Shown here: positions 9,113-18,377 of the stretch, piece by piece
Layout of the letters: the number at the start of each line of letters is the position of its first letter
Position numbering within the stretch: position 1 is the first letter of the stretch
NCBI RefSeq assembly: GCF_000768555.3
Contig: NZ_KN293988.1
Span: 1 to 64,000 of the forward strand
Reading direction: 5' to 3'
Length of the DNA stretch: 64,000 bases
Source of the DNA: Roseovarius mucosus DSM 17069
GTDB lineage: Bacteria; Pseudomonadota; Alphaproteobacteria; Rhodobacterales; Rhodobacteraceae
Made by a program: the position numbers and the translations under genes
Notes under the pieces: generated by a model
Database searches by the model: none
What the model saw: only the letters and a program-made list of their open reading frames with translations
Told to the model about the DNA's origin: nothing

Positions 9113-10261
9113 TCAGAGCCCCGCAACCGTCACGGTCTGATTGTCGCGAAGCCGCCACCACCCGCCGGAGACGACCAGTTCATCGCCTTGGAGACCTTCC
9201 AGAACCACGATCTCGTTATCGACGGGAAGGCCCAGACGCACGGTCCGGCGCCTGACCTGCCCCGACTCTTCGTCGTAAATCCAGACCGAAGGCTCGGTTC
9301 GGCTAGAGGTATCGATCGCTGACACGGGGACCATGGCAGATTGTGCACTGGATTCGGCCGCCGCATTTGAAAGGCGCACCCTGGCCGTCATCCCGGGCAG
9401 AAGCCGCGAGTCGACATCGCCCGTGATGGCGAATTCCACATCGTAGGTCTGCGCCGTGCGGTCAGCATCGGTTGCAAAGGACCGAAGCATGAGCGGAGCC
9501 GTGTAGCCGGGCACGGCTGGAAAACTTGCCACGAGATCAAAGGCGTCGGGTGCGCTGCGTGCGACCGCCGCCAGTTCTTCCGGCAGAGAGATCATGATCC
9601 GCATCTCGCTGACATCCTGAAGACGCGCAACCGGCGCCGCGGAGGTGACGTTGACATATTCCTCGATGAAGGTGCGCGCCACGATTGCATCGAAAGGCGC
9701 GATGATCTGCGTCTGTGAGAGGCGCCGCTCGGCCTCGCGCAGCGCAACTTCGGCCTGCGCGTATTCGGCACGGGCGGTTTCGAAGCGCGCTTCGGCCGCA
9801 ACCCCTCGTTCGGCAAGGCTCTTCGCGCGCTCGAGCTCGGATTTCGCCAGGTCAAAGGCGGCCCGCGCCCGATCCACCGCAAGTTCGAAATCGACCGGAT
9901 CGAGTTCCGCGATCAGATCGCCTTCGCTGATCTTGTCGCCCGGATCCACCTCGAGGCGCAGGACCTGTCCAGAAACCTGGAAAGCGATGTCTACGGTGCG
10001 GGCTGGCGCGACCCGCCCGGCAACGGTGCGGCCACGCGTGACGGTGCGACTTGTTGCTCGGGTCACTTCTACTGTGACCTTCCGGTCGTGTTCAGCCCCC
10101 TCGCTGGTTTCGGCCGCAGGCTTTGTCGCGTCAGTCGTTGTCTGGGCCCGGACATCGGTCCGGAGCGCCGGAAACACCGACAAAACCAGCAGCGCCGCAG
10201 CCGCGATCACGGTAACCGATGCGATCCGTTTCCAGCTCTGCTTCATTCTATTCGAGTTCAT
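9113..10261 (-). CDS. RND periplasmic adaptor (membrane fusion protein)
   Basis: The 382-residue protein has an N-terminal membrane anchor or signal (residues 12-32) and a lipoyl-like half motif (VAPARTVDIAFQVSGQVLRLEVDPGDKISEGD). A coiled-coil hairpin follows at about residues 130-190, then the second lipoyl half (QTQIIAPFDAIVARTFIEEYVNV), and beta-barrel and membrane-proximal domains to the end. It links the RND pump to an outer-membrane channel. Its start overlaps the end of the tetR gene by 14 bases, so regulator, adaptor and pump form one operon. Confidence 0.9.
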   Translation of the reverse strand: MNSNRMKQSWKRIASVTVIAAAALLVLSVFPALRTDVRAQTTTDATKPAAETSEGAEHDRKVTVEVTRATSRTVTRGRTVAGRVAPARTVDIAFQVSGQVLRLEVDPGDKISEGDLIAELDPVDFELAVDRARAAFDLAKSELERAKSLAERGVAAEARFETARAEYAQAEVALREAERRLSQTQIIAPFDAIVARTFIEEYVNVTSAAPVARLQDVSEMRIMISLPEELAAVARSAPDAFDLVASFPAVPGYTAPLMLRSFATDADRTAQTYDVEFAITGDVDSRLLPGMTARVRLSNAAAESSAQSAMVPVSAIDTSSRTEPSVWIYDEESGQVRRRTVRLGLPVDNEIVVLEGLQGDELVVSGGWWRLRDNQTVTVAGL

Positions 10262-10790
10262 CGATCAGGGTCCTTAATCTTTCGATGACGCGACCACGGA
10301 GATCCGCCCCGCCGTCTGGCAGCTTGAGAAGTTTCTGGAAGCGCACCCCCTGAATCGCCCAAAAAACCACCATGGCACCCTGCGGGTCTTGTGTGTCGGA
10401 CAGGATACGCCCGATGTCGTCGCTCAATTCTCCCCGCAGCGGATCGAGCAGTTGCGGATCTGACGCCGCTGTCGCGAGGATCGCCATCGACAGGTCATCA
10501 TCCACCTCTTGCGATTGCAGAACCGTTTCGAGATGCCCACGCAGGGTTCGCGCGGGGTGCCGCTCCGGCACGCTGTCCAGCAGCTCCCGATGTTCGGCCA
10601 ACATCGCATCGAGCAGCCCCGAGAGCAGGGCCTTCTTTGTCGGGTAATTGTAAAGCACGCCCCCCTTGCTGAGGCCCGCCTCCTTTGCAACCGCGTCGAT
10701 CGTTATCTTTCCCGCACCTGCGCGCGCGGCGATAGCGCGCGCAGCAGACAGTATCCTGCGAGACGCGCTTCTGGTTTCTGCTGGGGTCAT
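10248..10790 (-). CDS. TetR-family repressor of the RND operon
   Basis: The 180-residue protein has a TetR N-terminal helix-turn-helix at about residues 14-55 (KITIDAVAKEAGLSKGGVLYNYPTKKALL) and a variable C-terminal ligand-binding region. I prefer the ATG at 10790 over the one at 10826. The reason is that a TetR-type operator occupies 10809-10822 and would otherwise be inside the coding region. It is the first gene of the operon with adaptor and pump, and it probably represses its own promoter until a pump substrate binds. Confidence 0.87.
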   Translation of the reverse strand: MTPAETRSASRRILSAARAIAARAGAGKITIDAVAKEAGLSKGGVLYNYPTKKALLSGLLDAMLAEHRELLDSVPERHPARTLRGHLETVLQSQEVDDDLSMAILATAASDPQLLDPLRGELSDDIGRILSDTQDPQGAMVVFWAIQGVRFQKLLKLPDGGADLRGRVIERLRTLIDELE

Positions 10791-10808
10791 GTGCTCACTC
10801 AAAACTGT

Positions 10809-10822
10809 ACCGTCCGGTCGGT
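10809..10822. promoter_or_regulatory. Candidate TetR operator
   Basis: The 14-base sequence ACCGTCCGGTCGGT is an imperfect palindrome differing at one position per half from ACCGACCGGTCGGT, a form often seen at TetR-controlled efflux operons. It sits 19 bases upstream of the preferred tetR start. Binding by the adjacent regulator is inferred. Confidence 0.55.
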
Positions 10823-10943
10823 GCATATGCTAGGGTAGCTAGTGTCCGGCACCATCTGGGTCAAGTGTTCAACCGGATCAGTCACCTTGAGGCGCGGCAT
10901 GGCACCTGTCGAAGCACCAGAAGGCAAGTTTGGGCCTCCCACG

Positions 10944-11540
10944 CTATAAGTCATTGCGTCGGCCATATACCGCCAGAAAAGCGTCAACCGCCCTCTTTGA
11001 ATGCTCAGATGCATCGACAGGCTGGTCGACGGCCAGCAATCGCGGCATGATGACGTCGGAGATGGACAGGTGAATGAACTGACTGGCGGCGTTTTGAACG
11101 TTTTCAACGTTCAGTGATTTCGTTTCGTGCAAGTCTTTGAGTATTTGCGCGACGTGTGTGATAGCGCGCGTTGGGCCTGCATCCATGTATATTTCGCCTG
11201 CCTCCGGCAGAACCGGAACCGCGCCGATGCAAACACGAAGGAGACGAATGTAACCCTCATCCATGACCAGCCCGATCATGCGCCGCGAGAGCTCTTCAAG
11301 GGCATCTTGTGCATTGCCCAGGTTTGAAAGCGGACGGCAGATTTCTTCAGAAAGTCTGTCGCATTCAGCTCGTAAAACGCTTAAGAAGAGCCTGTCTTTG
11401 CTTGAGAAATGCGCATAAAGGGTCGCCTTCGAAACCTTGGCTTGTTCGGCAATGGCATCGACACTGGCGCCTTCGAAGCCGCACTTCAAAAAGACCTCCC
11501 TGGCCCCTCTGAGCACATCGGCACCTTTACTTTCTCTCAT
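10944..11540 (-). CDS. TetR-family regulator with AefR-like C-terminal domain
   Basis: The preferred start at 11540 gives 198 residues beginning MRESKG, which is the usual spacing before a TetR helix-turn-helix (GFEGASVDAIAEQAKVSKATLYAHFSSKDRLF, residues 19-50). The longer frame from 11588 adds 16 residues without support. The C-terminal half, with LSRRMIGLVMDEGYIRLLRV and a long helix after it, resembles the AefR-type TetR_C family. It is oriented like the RND operon but separated from it by about 150 bases, so it may be a second, independent regulator. Ligand and targets cannot be predicted. Confidence 0.82.
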   Translation of the reverse strand: MRESKGADVLRGAREVFLKCGFEGASVDAIAEQAKVSKATLYAHFSSKDRLFLSVLRAECDRLSEEICRPLSNLGNAQDALEELSRRMIGLVMDEGYIRLLRVCIGAVPVLPEAGEIYMDAGPTRAITHVAQILKDLHETKSLNVENVQNAASQFIHLSISDVIMPRLLAVDQPVDASEHSKRAVDAFLAVYGRRNDL

Positions 11541-11733
11541 GGTGATCACCTGCTTCCAAAACGTGATAACGATCGCACAGCGCAACATGACTGGCCGCGC
11601 TCAAAGGCGTCCAACAGGTCCATCAACTGTCATTCGCAAAAGCCGAGCGGCGCTGCGTAGCTCACAAACACAACCGTCATGAATCGGCACCGCCCAAAGC
11701 TGGTAAACGCACGCGTTTTTCGGGCTGGCGCAG

Positions 11734-12084
11734 TCAAACAGCGCCCAAGTCATCGTCCTGAAACACCCCCTCAGCTTTCCAGCGTTCCGCGATAGTTCCC
11801 AGTGCGTCCAGAACGCTTCGCAGGTCGTTCCCGCGTGGCGTCAAGCCATAGGTGACCGCAGGCGGGATCGTCTCGGCCTGTTCGCGCCAGATGACCCCGG
11901 CACCTTGCAGCATCCGCAGACGCTCGGTCAGCATTCGGGTCGATATCCCCGGCACAGAGCGCTTCAGCACCCCGAACCTTTGCGGCCCCTGATCGTTCAG
12001 GACCCAGATGATGTAGGTGGTCCACGGCCCCATGAGCAGCCGCAGGATCGCATCCATCGGGCACTGTGGCGGCGTTTTGGACAT
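11734..12084 (-). CDS. HxlR-family winged-helix regulator
   Basis: The 116-residue protein has the HxlR arrangement: a single N-terminal Cys (residue 8, CPMDAILRLLMGPWTTYIIWVL), a winged helix with RFGVLKRSVPGISTRMLTERLRMLQGAGVI, and a C-terminal dimerisation helix around LDALGTIAERWK. In relatives such as YodB and HypR, the N-terminal Cys senses quinones, diamide or disulfide stress. The gene is divergent from a dioxygenase and a NAD(P)-dependent quinone-reductase-like gene, a common context for this family. It probably represses that operon. The intergenic region is 128 bases. Confidence 0.88.
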   Translation of the reverse strand: MSKTPPQCPMDAILRLLMGPWTTYIIWVLNDQGPQRFGVLKRSVPGISTRMLTERLRMLQGAGVIWREQAETIPPAVTYGLTPRGNDLRSVLDALGTIAERWKAEGVFQDDDLGAV

Positions 12085-12179
12085 CGCTGTGCGCTTCCTT
12101 CCCAGATGGTTACTTTATCGTCCCTACTTTAATTTTTTCCATAACTCAACTATTACACCTCCTGATACAGGCACTCGAG

Positions 12180-12195
12180 GGTTACCTTGGCAACC
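12180..12195. promoter_or_regulatory. Palindrome upstream of dioxygenase operon
   Basis: The sequence GGTTACCTTGGCAACC forms a seven-base inverted repeat with one mismatch and a two-base centre. It ends 17 bases before the dioxygenase start, next to the ribosome binding site. With the divergent HxlR gene alongside, it is a plausible operator. A direct repeat of TACTTTA near 12111 and 12125 is another candidate. Confidence 0.35.
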
Positions 12196-12212
12196 GGGAG
12201 GGACAATCGGAC

Positions 12213-13025
12213 ATGGCCCGCCAGCCCACGCTCTTCATTCCCCACGGGGGCGGCCCCTGCTTCTTCATGGACTGGACTCCGCCCGATGAATGGGACCGAC
12301 ACCGGCAGTTTCTGGAGAATCTTCCGGGCACACTGCCTGAGCGCCCCAGGGCGCTTCTGGTGATCTCGGGTCACTGGGAGGAACCCGCGTTTACCGTGCA
12401 GACAAGTCCCACCCCGCCGCTTCTGTTCGACTATGGCGGTTTTCCGCCGCATACCTACGAGTTGACCTGGCCCGCCCCCGGCGATCCGGCGCTGGCCGAT
12501 CGCGTGCATGACCTGATCCGCGCCGCCGGTCTTGCCGCCGCGAAGGATGCCGCACGGGGTTTTGACCACGGCGTCTTTGTGCCACTCAAGGTCGCCTTTC
12601 CAGAGGCTGACATTCCCTGCGTCCAGCTGTCGGTTGCCAGCGATCTGGACCCCGCGCGCCACATTGCGCTCGGTCAGGCCCTGGCCCCCCTGCGCGATGA
12701 TGGCGTGCTGATCCTCGGCAGCGGCAACACCTATCACAACATGGGCGTGCTGATGCAAAGCCTGCGTGGCGGGCCGCGCGGCCCCGTCGTTGGCGGCGCG
12801 TTCGACGCCTGGCTGACCGAGGTGATGACCTGTCCCGATCCCGAGGAACGCAACCGCAGGCTCGTGCACTGGTCAGACGCACCGGGCGGTCGCGATGCCC
12901 ATCCGCGCGAAGAGCATCTGATCCCACTGCATATCGTGGTGGGCGCGGCGGGCAACGATATCGGTCGCAAGACGCTGGAGGATCACGTTCTTGGCGCTGT
13001 CGAAAGCGCCTTCCGCTTCGGTTGA
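12213..13025 (+). CDS. Class III extradiol dioxygenase (DODA/YgiD type)
   Basis: The 270-residue protein matches the LigB-like DODA family. The N-terminal HGGGPCFF carries a metal-binding His. Further His residues lie in ISGHWEEP, FPPHTYELTWPAPGDP, FDHGVFVPLKVAFP and GSGNTYHNM. Such enzymes are Fe or Zn proteins that cleave catechols such as DOPA. The ATG at 12213 is preceded by GGGAGGG; the frame extends further upstream without a credible start. It is followed by an NmrA-like reductase 28 bases later, probably in the same operon under the divergent HxlR regulator. Confidence 0.88.
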   Translation: MARQPTLFIPHGGGPCFFMDWTPPDEWDRHRQFLENLPGTLPERPRALLVISGHWEEPAFTVQTSPTPPLLFDYGGFPPHTYELTWPAPGDPALADRVHDLIRAAGLAAAKDAARGFDHGVFVPLKVAFPEADIPCVQLSVASDLDPARHIALGQALAPLRDDGVLILGSGNTYHNMGVLMQSLRGGPRGPVVGGAFDAWLTEVMTCPDPEERNRRLVHWSDAPGGRDAHPREEHLIPLHIVVGAAGNDIGRKTLEDHVLGAVESAFRFG

Positions 13026-13053
13026 ACAGAAAACGCAAAAGGAGAACCACAAG

Positions 13054-13947
13054 ATGTCCGATAGCATCCAAGGCCCCTTCATCGTCACCGGCGCCTCCGG
13101 TCAGCTTGGCCGTCAGGTCGTCGAGAACCTGCTTGCGAAGGGCGCGAATCCCGTTGTCGCCATCACCCGCACGCCCGACAAGCTCGCCGATTTGCGCGCG
13201 CGCGGGGTTGAGGTCAGGGCGGGCGATTTCAATGATCCGGCCACGCTTGGCGCGGCCTTTGCCGGTGGCGGGCGGCTGCTGATCATCTCGACGGACGACC
13301 TTGAGCCGGGCAAGCGGCTTGCCGCGCATCGCAATGCAATCGCCGCCGCGCAGGAGGCCGGTGTAACGCATATCGTCTATACGTCGCTCACCAATCCAGA
13401 TGAAAGCAGCCCGATCACCTTTGCCGCCGATCACCGCGAGAGCGAGGCGCTGATCAAGCAGACCGGCCTCCCGCACACGATCCTGCGCAACTGTCTTTAC
13501 GCCGATCTCTTGCTGATGAGCGGGGCGCAGGCGATTGGCGCGGGGGCGCTTTACGCGGCGGCGGGTGACGGCAAGGCGGGCTATGTCACGCGCGCCGATT
13601 GCGCCCGCGCCGCCGCAGCGGCCCTGTTGTCCGAGATCGGATCGACCCTGCGCGACATCACCGGACCCGAGGCCGTCGGCCATGCCGAGATCGCCGCGAT
13701 ACTGTCCCAAGTTGCCGGCAAGGAGATCCCCTACGTCCCGATCACGCGCGACGCCTTGGTTGAGGCGATGGTCACGAATGGCCTGCCGGAGTTCATGGCG
13801 AATGTCTTCTCGTCCTTCGATGTCGCCATTGCCAAGGGGAATCTCGACATGGCCTCGGATGACGTGGAAAAGCTGACCGGACTAAGGCCACAATCGGTCC
13901 GCGATTTCCTGCTGGCCAACACGCCCGCACTGACCGGGCAGGCGTAA
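13054..13947 (+). CDS. NmrA-like NAD(P)-dependent reductase (QOR2-type)
   Basis: The 297-residue protein starts with a Rossmann nucleotide-binding motif GASGQLGRQVVENLL (residues 12-26). It follows the NmrA/atypical SDR pattern, with RARGVEVRAGDFNDPATL and the THIVYTSLTN segment. It resembles NAD(P)H:quinone oxidoreductase type 2, which reduces quinones and protects cells from them. The start at 13054 is supported by AAAGGAG eight bases upstream. Its place after a catechol dioxygenase and an HxlR regulator fits a quinone/catechol detoxification operon. Confidence 0.85.
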   Translation: MSDSIQGPFIVTGASGQLGRQVVENLLAKGANPVVAITRTPDKLADLRARGVEVRAGDFNDPATLGAAFAGGGRLLIISTDDLEPGKRLAAHRNAIAAAQEAGVTHIVYTSLTNPDESSPITFAADHRESEALIKQTGLPHTILRNCLYADLLLMSGAQAIGAGALYAAAGDGKAGYVTRADCARAAAAALLSEIGSTLRDITGPEAVGHAEIAAILSQVAGKEIPYVPITRDALVEAMVTNGLPEFMANVFSSFDVAIAKGNLDMASDDVEKLTGLRPQSVRDFLLANTPALTGQA

Positions 13948-13970
13948 ACAACACCCACGGAGGCCCCGTT

Positions 13971-14459
13971 ATGCTGAATATCCCGCCGCGCGAGGGGCCA
14001 AGGCCCGTCACCACGCCTTGTGCCCCGCATACGCAGATCAGTCAGAACCCTGATGCCGCGTCATATCGCGCTTTCAAGGACAGGGCCTTCGATTTTCCCT
14101 TTGTCATCCGCCAGCCCTCGATGATCTCGGTGCCGGGGGCCGAGGCACTTTGCCTCGAACACGGGCGCGGCTGCGGCTGCCGTGAGGCGTTCATGATCGG
14201 TACCGAGTTCGCCCATGTCCATCCGCCGCAGGACGGCAGCCTGCACATGATGCTGCCAGAGGATGCGGTGCCGAAGATCGTCGATCTTGGCTGGGCAGAG
14301 CCACATCCGATGGCTGCGGCGGGCATGATCCCGCCCACGGCTGTCATGGTCTATGCGCCCAGAAATGAGCCCGAAATCGATTCAGTTCTGGGCCTGCTGG
14401 GCCTTTCCTATGACTTTGCCCGGGGTCGGCTCGGACGGGTGGACAACATCGTTCTGTAA
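13971..14459 (+). CDS. Luciferase-domain protein (DUF5519)
   Basis: The 162-residue protein resembles the small DUF5519/luciferase-domain family. It has HGRGCGCREAFMIGTEFAHVH followed by a PPQDGSLHMMLPEDA segment and LGWAEPHPMA. The biochemical activity of these proteins in bacteria is not established. The gene starts 23 bases after the reductase and is in the same direction, so it is likely the third gene of the HxlR-controlled operon. The GCGC Cys pair near residue 65 could bind metal, but that is speculation. Confidence 0.7.
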   Translation: MLNIPPREGPRPVTTPCAPHTQISQNPDAASYRAFKDRAFDFPFVIRQPSMISVPGAEALCLEHGRGCGCREAFMIGTEFAHVHPPQDGSLHMMLPEDAVPKIVDLGWAEPHPMAAAGMIPPTAVMVYAPRNEPEIDSVLGLLGLSYDFARGRLGRVDNIVL

Positions 14460-14568
14460 CGGATGCGCCGTTCAATCCGGTTGTGAAACCGCATGCGGAT
14501 GATTTAGGGTTCAGGCGCGTCGCAAGAATAAAAAACACGCCCGAATCATCACAACAAGCGAGTATCCA

Positions 14569-15636
14569 GTGGCAAAAAACAGACCCGTTATCATGGCCGC
14601 GATCGTCATCGCTGTCGCCGTATCCGGCTTTTTGATCTGGCAAAGCACCCTATCCGATACGGACGCGGAAGGATTCGCGCGCGGCAACGGGCGGATCGAA
14701 GCGGTCGAAATCGACGTTGCGGCCAAGCTGCCCGGGCGAATTGACACGGTGCTTGTGAACGAAGGAGGGCTCGTGACGGCAGGTGCGCCTCTGGCCACGC
14801 TCGACACGCGGCAATTGCAGGCCAATCGCAACCAGATGGTGGCGGAACTGCGCCGCGCTGAAATCGCCGTGGAAAACGCCACGCTGCTTGTCGAACAGCG
14901 CGCGGCCGAAGTACGCGCGGCCGAGGCCCTTCTGGAACAGCGCCGCGCGGAGGAGGATGTCGCGCGGCGCCAGTATGAGCGCTCCGAGTCTCTGACGCAG
15001 AACAGCATCACATCCGAACGGCAATTCGAGATCGACCGGGCCAACGCCTTTGGCGCCGCGGCGGCGGTTGCCTCTGCACAGGCGTCGCTTGCGGCGGCGC
15101 GGGCGGGGGTCGCATCGGCGAAAGCCTCGGTGATTGGGGCCGAGGCGGCGGTGACCGCGGCCCAGGCGACGATCGAGGCGATCGACGTGCAGATCGAGGA
15201 TAGCACATTGAAAGCGCCGCGTGCCGGGCGGGTGCAATATATCGTCGCGCGCGCGGGCGAAATCGTGGGGGCCGGCGGTCGCGTTGTCAACATGCTGGAC
15301 CTCAACGACGTTTACATGACGTTTTTCCTTTCGACGGCGGATGCGGGGCGTATCGGGCTGGGAACCGAGGTGCGCTTGCTGCTGGATGCGGCACCCGGCA
15401 TCGTCATCCCCGCCAGCGTTTCCTTCGTGTCGGACGTGGCGCAGTTCACGCCCAAGACGGTCGAGACAGAGGTTGAGCGCGAGAAGCTGATGTTCAGGGT
15501 TCGGGCCAGGATCGCGCCGGAGCTCCTTCAAAAGCACCTCGATCAGGTCAAGACCGGGCTTCCCGGCGTCGCCTGGGTGCGGCTTGATCCGACCGCGCCC
15601 TGGCCGGCCGAGGCACAGGGCAAGGTGCTGGAATGA
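14569..15636 (+). CDS. yhiI: HlyD-family adaptor of ABC exporter (YhiI-like)
   Basis: The 355-residue protein starts with GTG and has one membrane anchor (residues 9-25). A lipoyl half ([28 protein letters not shown]) comes next, then a long Ala/Glu/Arg-rich coiled coil (about residues 85-205) and the second half ([29 protein letters not shown]). The last four bases overlap the start of the ATPase gene. With the next two genes it forms an YhiI-RbbA-YhhJ-like exporter. The exported substrate is unknown. Confidence 0.87.
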   Translation: MAKNRPVIMAAIVIAVAVSGFLIWQSTLSDTDAEGFARGNGRIEAVEIDVAAKLPGRIDTVLVNEGGLVTAGAPLATLDTRQLQANRNQMVAELRRAEIAVENATLLVEQRAAEVRAAEALLEQRRAEEDVARRQYERSESLTQNSITSERQFEIDRANAFGAAAAVASAQASLAAARAGVASAKASVIGAEAAVTAAQATIEAIDVQIEDSTLKAPRAGRVQYIVARAGEIVGAGGRVVNMLDLNDVYMTFFLSTADAGRIGLGTEVRLLLDAAPGIVIPASVSFVSDVAQFTPKTVETEVEREKLMFRVRARIAPELLQKHLDQVKTGLPGVAWVRLDPTAPWPAEAQGKVLE

Positions 15637-18374
15637 CCGATTCCATGCCTGCGGTGCGTGCCGAGGGGCTCTCGCTCCGCTATGGCAATACCCTGGCCGT
15701 GGACGATGTTTCGATCGACCTGCCGTCAGGCCGTTCCGTCGGCGTCATTGGGCCGGACGGCGTGGGAAAGTCGAGCCTTCTGGCGCTGATCGTCGGGGCG
15801 CGTCGGATGCAGACAGGGCGGCTCGAGGTGCTGGGGGGCGACATGGCCCGCGCCGGGCATCGCGCGCGCATCGCCCCGCGCATTGCCTATATGCCGCAGG
15901 GGCTGGGGCGGAACCTTTACCCGACGCTTTCGGTCCGCGAAAATGTCGATTTTTTCGGGCGCCTTTTTGGCGAGGGCGCGCAGGAACGCGCGCAGCGGAT
16001 CGACGAACTGCTCAAGGCGACCGGTCTCGCCCCGTTTGCCGACCGCGCGGCGGCCAAGCTTTCGGGCGGGATGAAGCAGAAGCTGGGCCTGTGCTGCGCG
16101 CTGGTCCACGACCCCGACCTTCTGGTTCTCGATGAGCCGACCACGGGCGTCGATCCGCTGTCGCGGCGCGAATTCTGGGCCCTGATCGACCGAATCCGCG
16201 CTGATCGCCCACATATGAGCCTGCTGGTGTCGAGCGCCTATATGGAAGAGGCCGCGCGCTTCGATCACCTGGTGGCGATGGACGCGGGCAAGGTTCTGGC
16301 GACCGGCAGCACGGCCGAAATCCTGGAACGCACCGGTGCCGCTGATCTGGATGCGGCCTTCATCGCACTTCTGCCCGAGGAAAACCGCAGCCGCCACAAA
16401 GACCTGAGCATCCCGCCGCGCGATCCGGCGTCCGACGGGGAAAACGTCATCGAGGCCGAGAACCTTACCGTGCGGTTTGGCGATTTCACAGCTGTGGACC
16501 AGGTGAGCTTTCGCATCAAGCGGGGCGAGATCTTCGGCTTTCTGGGCTCCAACGGGTGCGGCAAGACCACCACCATGAAGGCGCTGACCGGGCTGCTGGA
16601 TCCGAGTGACGGCACCACGAAGATTTACGGTCGCAAGGTCGATGCCCATGACATGGCCACCCGCAAGCGCATCGGCTACATGACGCAATCCTTCTCGCTT
16701 TATTCCGAGCTGACGGTGCGGCAGAACCTTGATCTGCACGGGCAGCTTTTCGACATGACATCCGCAGAGATCGTGCCGCGGATCGCGGAACTCGCTGAGC
16801 GGTTCGATCTTGAAGACGTGCTCGACAGCCTGCCGATGCGCCTGCCGCTGGGTATTCGTCAGCGCCTGTCGCTGGCGGTCGCGCTGATCCATCGCCCCGA
16901 AATCCTGATCCTAGACGAGCCGACATCGGGGGTGGACCCTGTGGCGCGCGATATCTTCTGGCAATCGCTGATAGATCTGTCCCGAAACGATGGCGTGACG
17001 ATCTTCATCTCCACCCATTACATGGCCGAGGCCACGCGCTGCGACAGGATTTCGCTGATGCACCAGGGCCGCGTGCTTGTAAGCGACACGCCCGAAGCGA
17101 TCCGCGAGGAGGTCGGCGCAGAGACGCTGGACGATGCCTTTGTCCACCATCTGCAACGCGCGCAGGATCAGGATACCCCGCCTGCGCCCGAGATGAAAGA
17201 AGAGCTTTCCGCCGGGCCCGCCACCTCCGCCCGGCGGCGGCGCGGGGGGTTCAGCCTGGCGCGGCTGCTGAGCTTTTCATGGCGCGAGTCGCTGGAGTTG
17301 CGCCGCGATCCGATCCGCCTGACGCTTGCCAGCCTCGGCAGCGTGATCCTGATGATCGTGCTGGGCTATGGCGTGTCCATGGATGTCGAAAACCTCAAAT
17401 TCGCGGCACTCGATTTCGATCGGAGCATCCTTAGCCAATCCTATGTCAACGACCTGGCCGGGTCGCGTTACTTTGACGAGGAACCGCCGCTTGTCGATCA
17501 TGCCGATCTTGACTACCGGATGCGGGCGGGTGAAATCAGTCTGGCTCTGGAAATTCCGCCGGGGTTCGCCGCGGATCTTGAACGCGGCCGCCCCGTCGCC
17601 ATTGGCGCGTGGTTCGACGGGGCCATGCCGATGCGCGCCGATACGGTGCGCGGGTATATCCAGGGGATGCACGCCCACTGGCTGACCGAGCAGATGCGTC
17701 AGGTCTTTGGCGATCAAGCGGTGGCGGGTAACTTCACGCTTGAGGTGCGCTACCGCTACAACCCCGATGTCGAGAGCCTGGCGGCCATGGTGCCCGCGAT
17801 GATCCCGCTGTTGCTGATGCTGATTCCGGCCACGCTGGCCGTCCTGTCCGTGGCCCGCGAAAAGGAAACGGGTTCGATCGTCAATCTTTATGTCACCCCG
17901 GCGCGACGGCTGGAATTCCTGCTGGGCAAACAGGTGCCCTATGTCGTTCTGGGTTTCATGAATTACCTTTTGCTGTTGGCGCTGGCGGTGGTGGTCTTCG
18001 GGGTGCCGGTCAAGGGCAGCCTGCTCGCGCTTTCGCTCGGGGCGCTGATCTATGTCGTGCTGGCCACCGGGCTGGGCCTGCTGATTTCCGCCTTCACCCA
18101 AAGCCAGGTCACGGCGCTGTTCTTCACCTTCATGGCGACGCTTATCCCGGCGATGCAATATGGTGGCATCATCGATCCGGTTGCGTCAATGGACGGCATG
18201 GGTCGGGTGATCGGTGAAATCTATCCCACCAGCCATTTCGTCACCATCTCGCGCGGGACCTTTTCCAAGGCACTGGGGTTCGATGATCTGGGCGGGTCTT
18301 TCCTGCCGATGCTGGCGCTTGTGCCCGTGGTGGTGCTGCTGGGTGCCATCTTCGTGCGCAAACAGGAGAAATAA
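15633..18374 (+). CDS. rbbA: ABC exporter with two ATPase domains fused to a permease (RbbA/YhiH-like)
   Basis: The 913-residue protein has the same architecture and size as E. coli RbbA/YhiH. ATPase domain 1 has Walker A at residues 40-48 (GPDGVGKSS) and the signature [11 protein letters not shown] with [13 protein letters not shown]. ATPase domain 2 has Walker [10 protein letters not shown] near residue 307 and [12 protein letters not shown]. An ABC-2 membrane domain runs from about 545 to the end. The second signature is [12 protein letters not shown] rather than LSGG, so site 2 may be asymmetric. RbbA has been reported bound to ribosomes in E. coli, but the adaptor and permease neighbours point to export. 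It overlaps the adaptor by four bases. Confidence 0.9.
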   Translation: MTDSMPAVRAEGLSLRYGNTLAVDDVSIDLPSGRSVGVIGPDGVGKSSLLALIVGARRMQTGRLEVLGGDMARAGHRARIAPRIAYMPQGLGRNLYPTLSVRENVDFFGRLFGEGAQERAQRIDELLKATGLAPFADRAAAKLSGGMKQKLGLCCALVHDPDLLVLDEPTTGVDPLSRREFWALIDRIRADRPHMSLLVSSAYMEEAARFDHLVAMDAGKVLATGSTAEILERTGAADLDAAFIALLPEENRSRHKDLSIPPRDPASDGENVIEAENLTVRFGDFTAVDQVSFRIKRGEIFGFLGSNGCGKTTTMKALTGLLDPSDGTTKIYGRKVDAHDMATRKRIGYMTQSFSLYSELTVRQNLDLHGQLFDMTSAEIVPRIAELAERFDLEDVLDSLPMRLPLGIRQRLSLAVALIHRPEILILDEPTSGVDPVARDIFWQSLIDLSRNDGVTIFISTHYMAEATRCDRISLMHQGRVLVSDTPEAIREEVGAETLDDAFVHHLQRAQDQDTPPAPEMKEELSAGPATSARRRRGGFSLARLLSFSWRESLELRRDPIRLTLASLGSVILMIVLGYGVSMDVENLKFAALDFDRSILSQSYVNDLAGSRYFDEEPPLVDHADLDYRMRAGEISLALEIPPGFAADLERGRPVAIGAWFDGAMPMRADTVRGYIQGMHAHWLTEQMRQVFGDQAVAGNFTLEVRYRYNPDVESLAAMVPAMIPLLLMLIPATLAVLSVAREKETGSIVNLYVTPARRLEFLLGKQVPYVVLGFMNYLLLLALAVVVFGVPVKGSLLALSLGALIYVVLATGLGLLISAFTQSQVTALFFTFMATLIPAMQYGGIIDPVASMDGMGRVIGEIYPTSHFVTISRGTFSKALGFDDLGGSFLPMLALVPVVVLLGAIFVRKQEK

Positions 18375-18377
18375 CCG

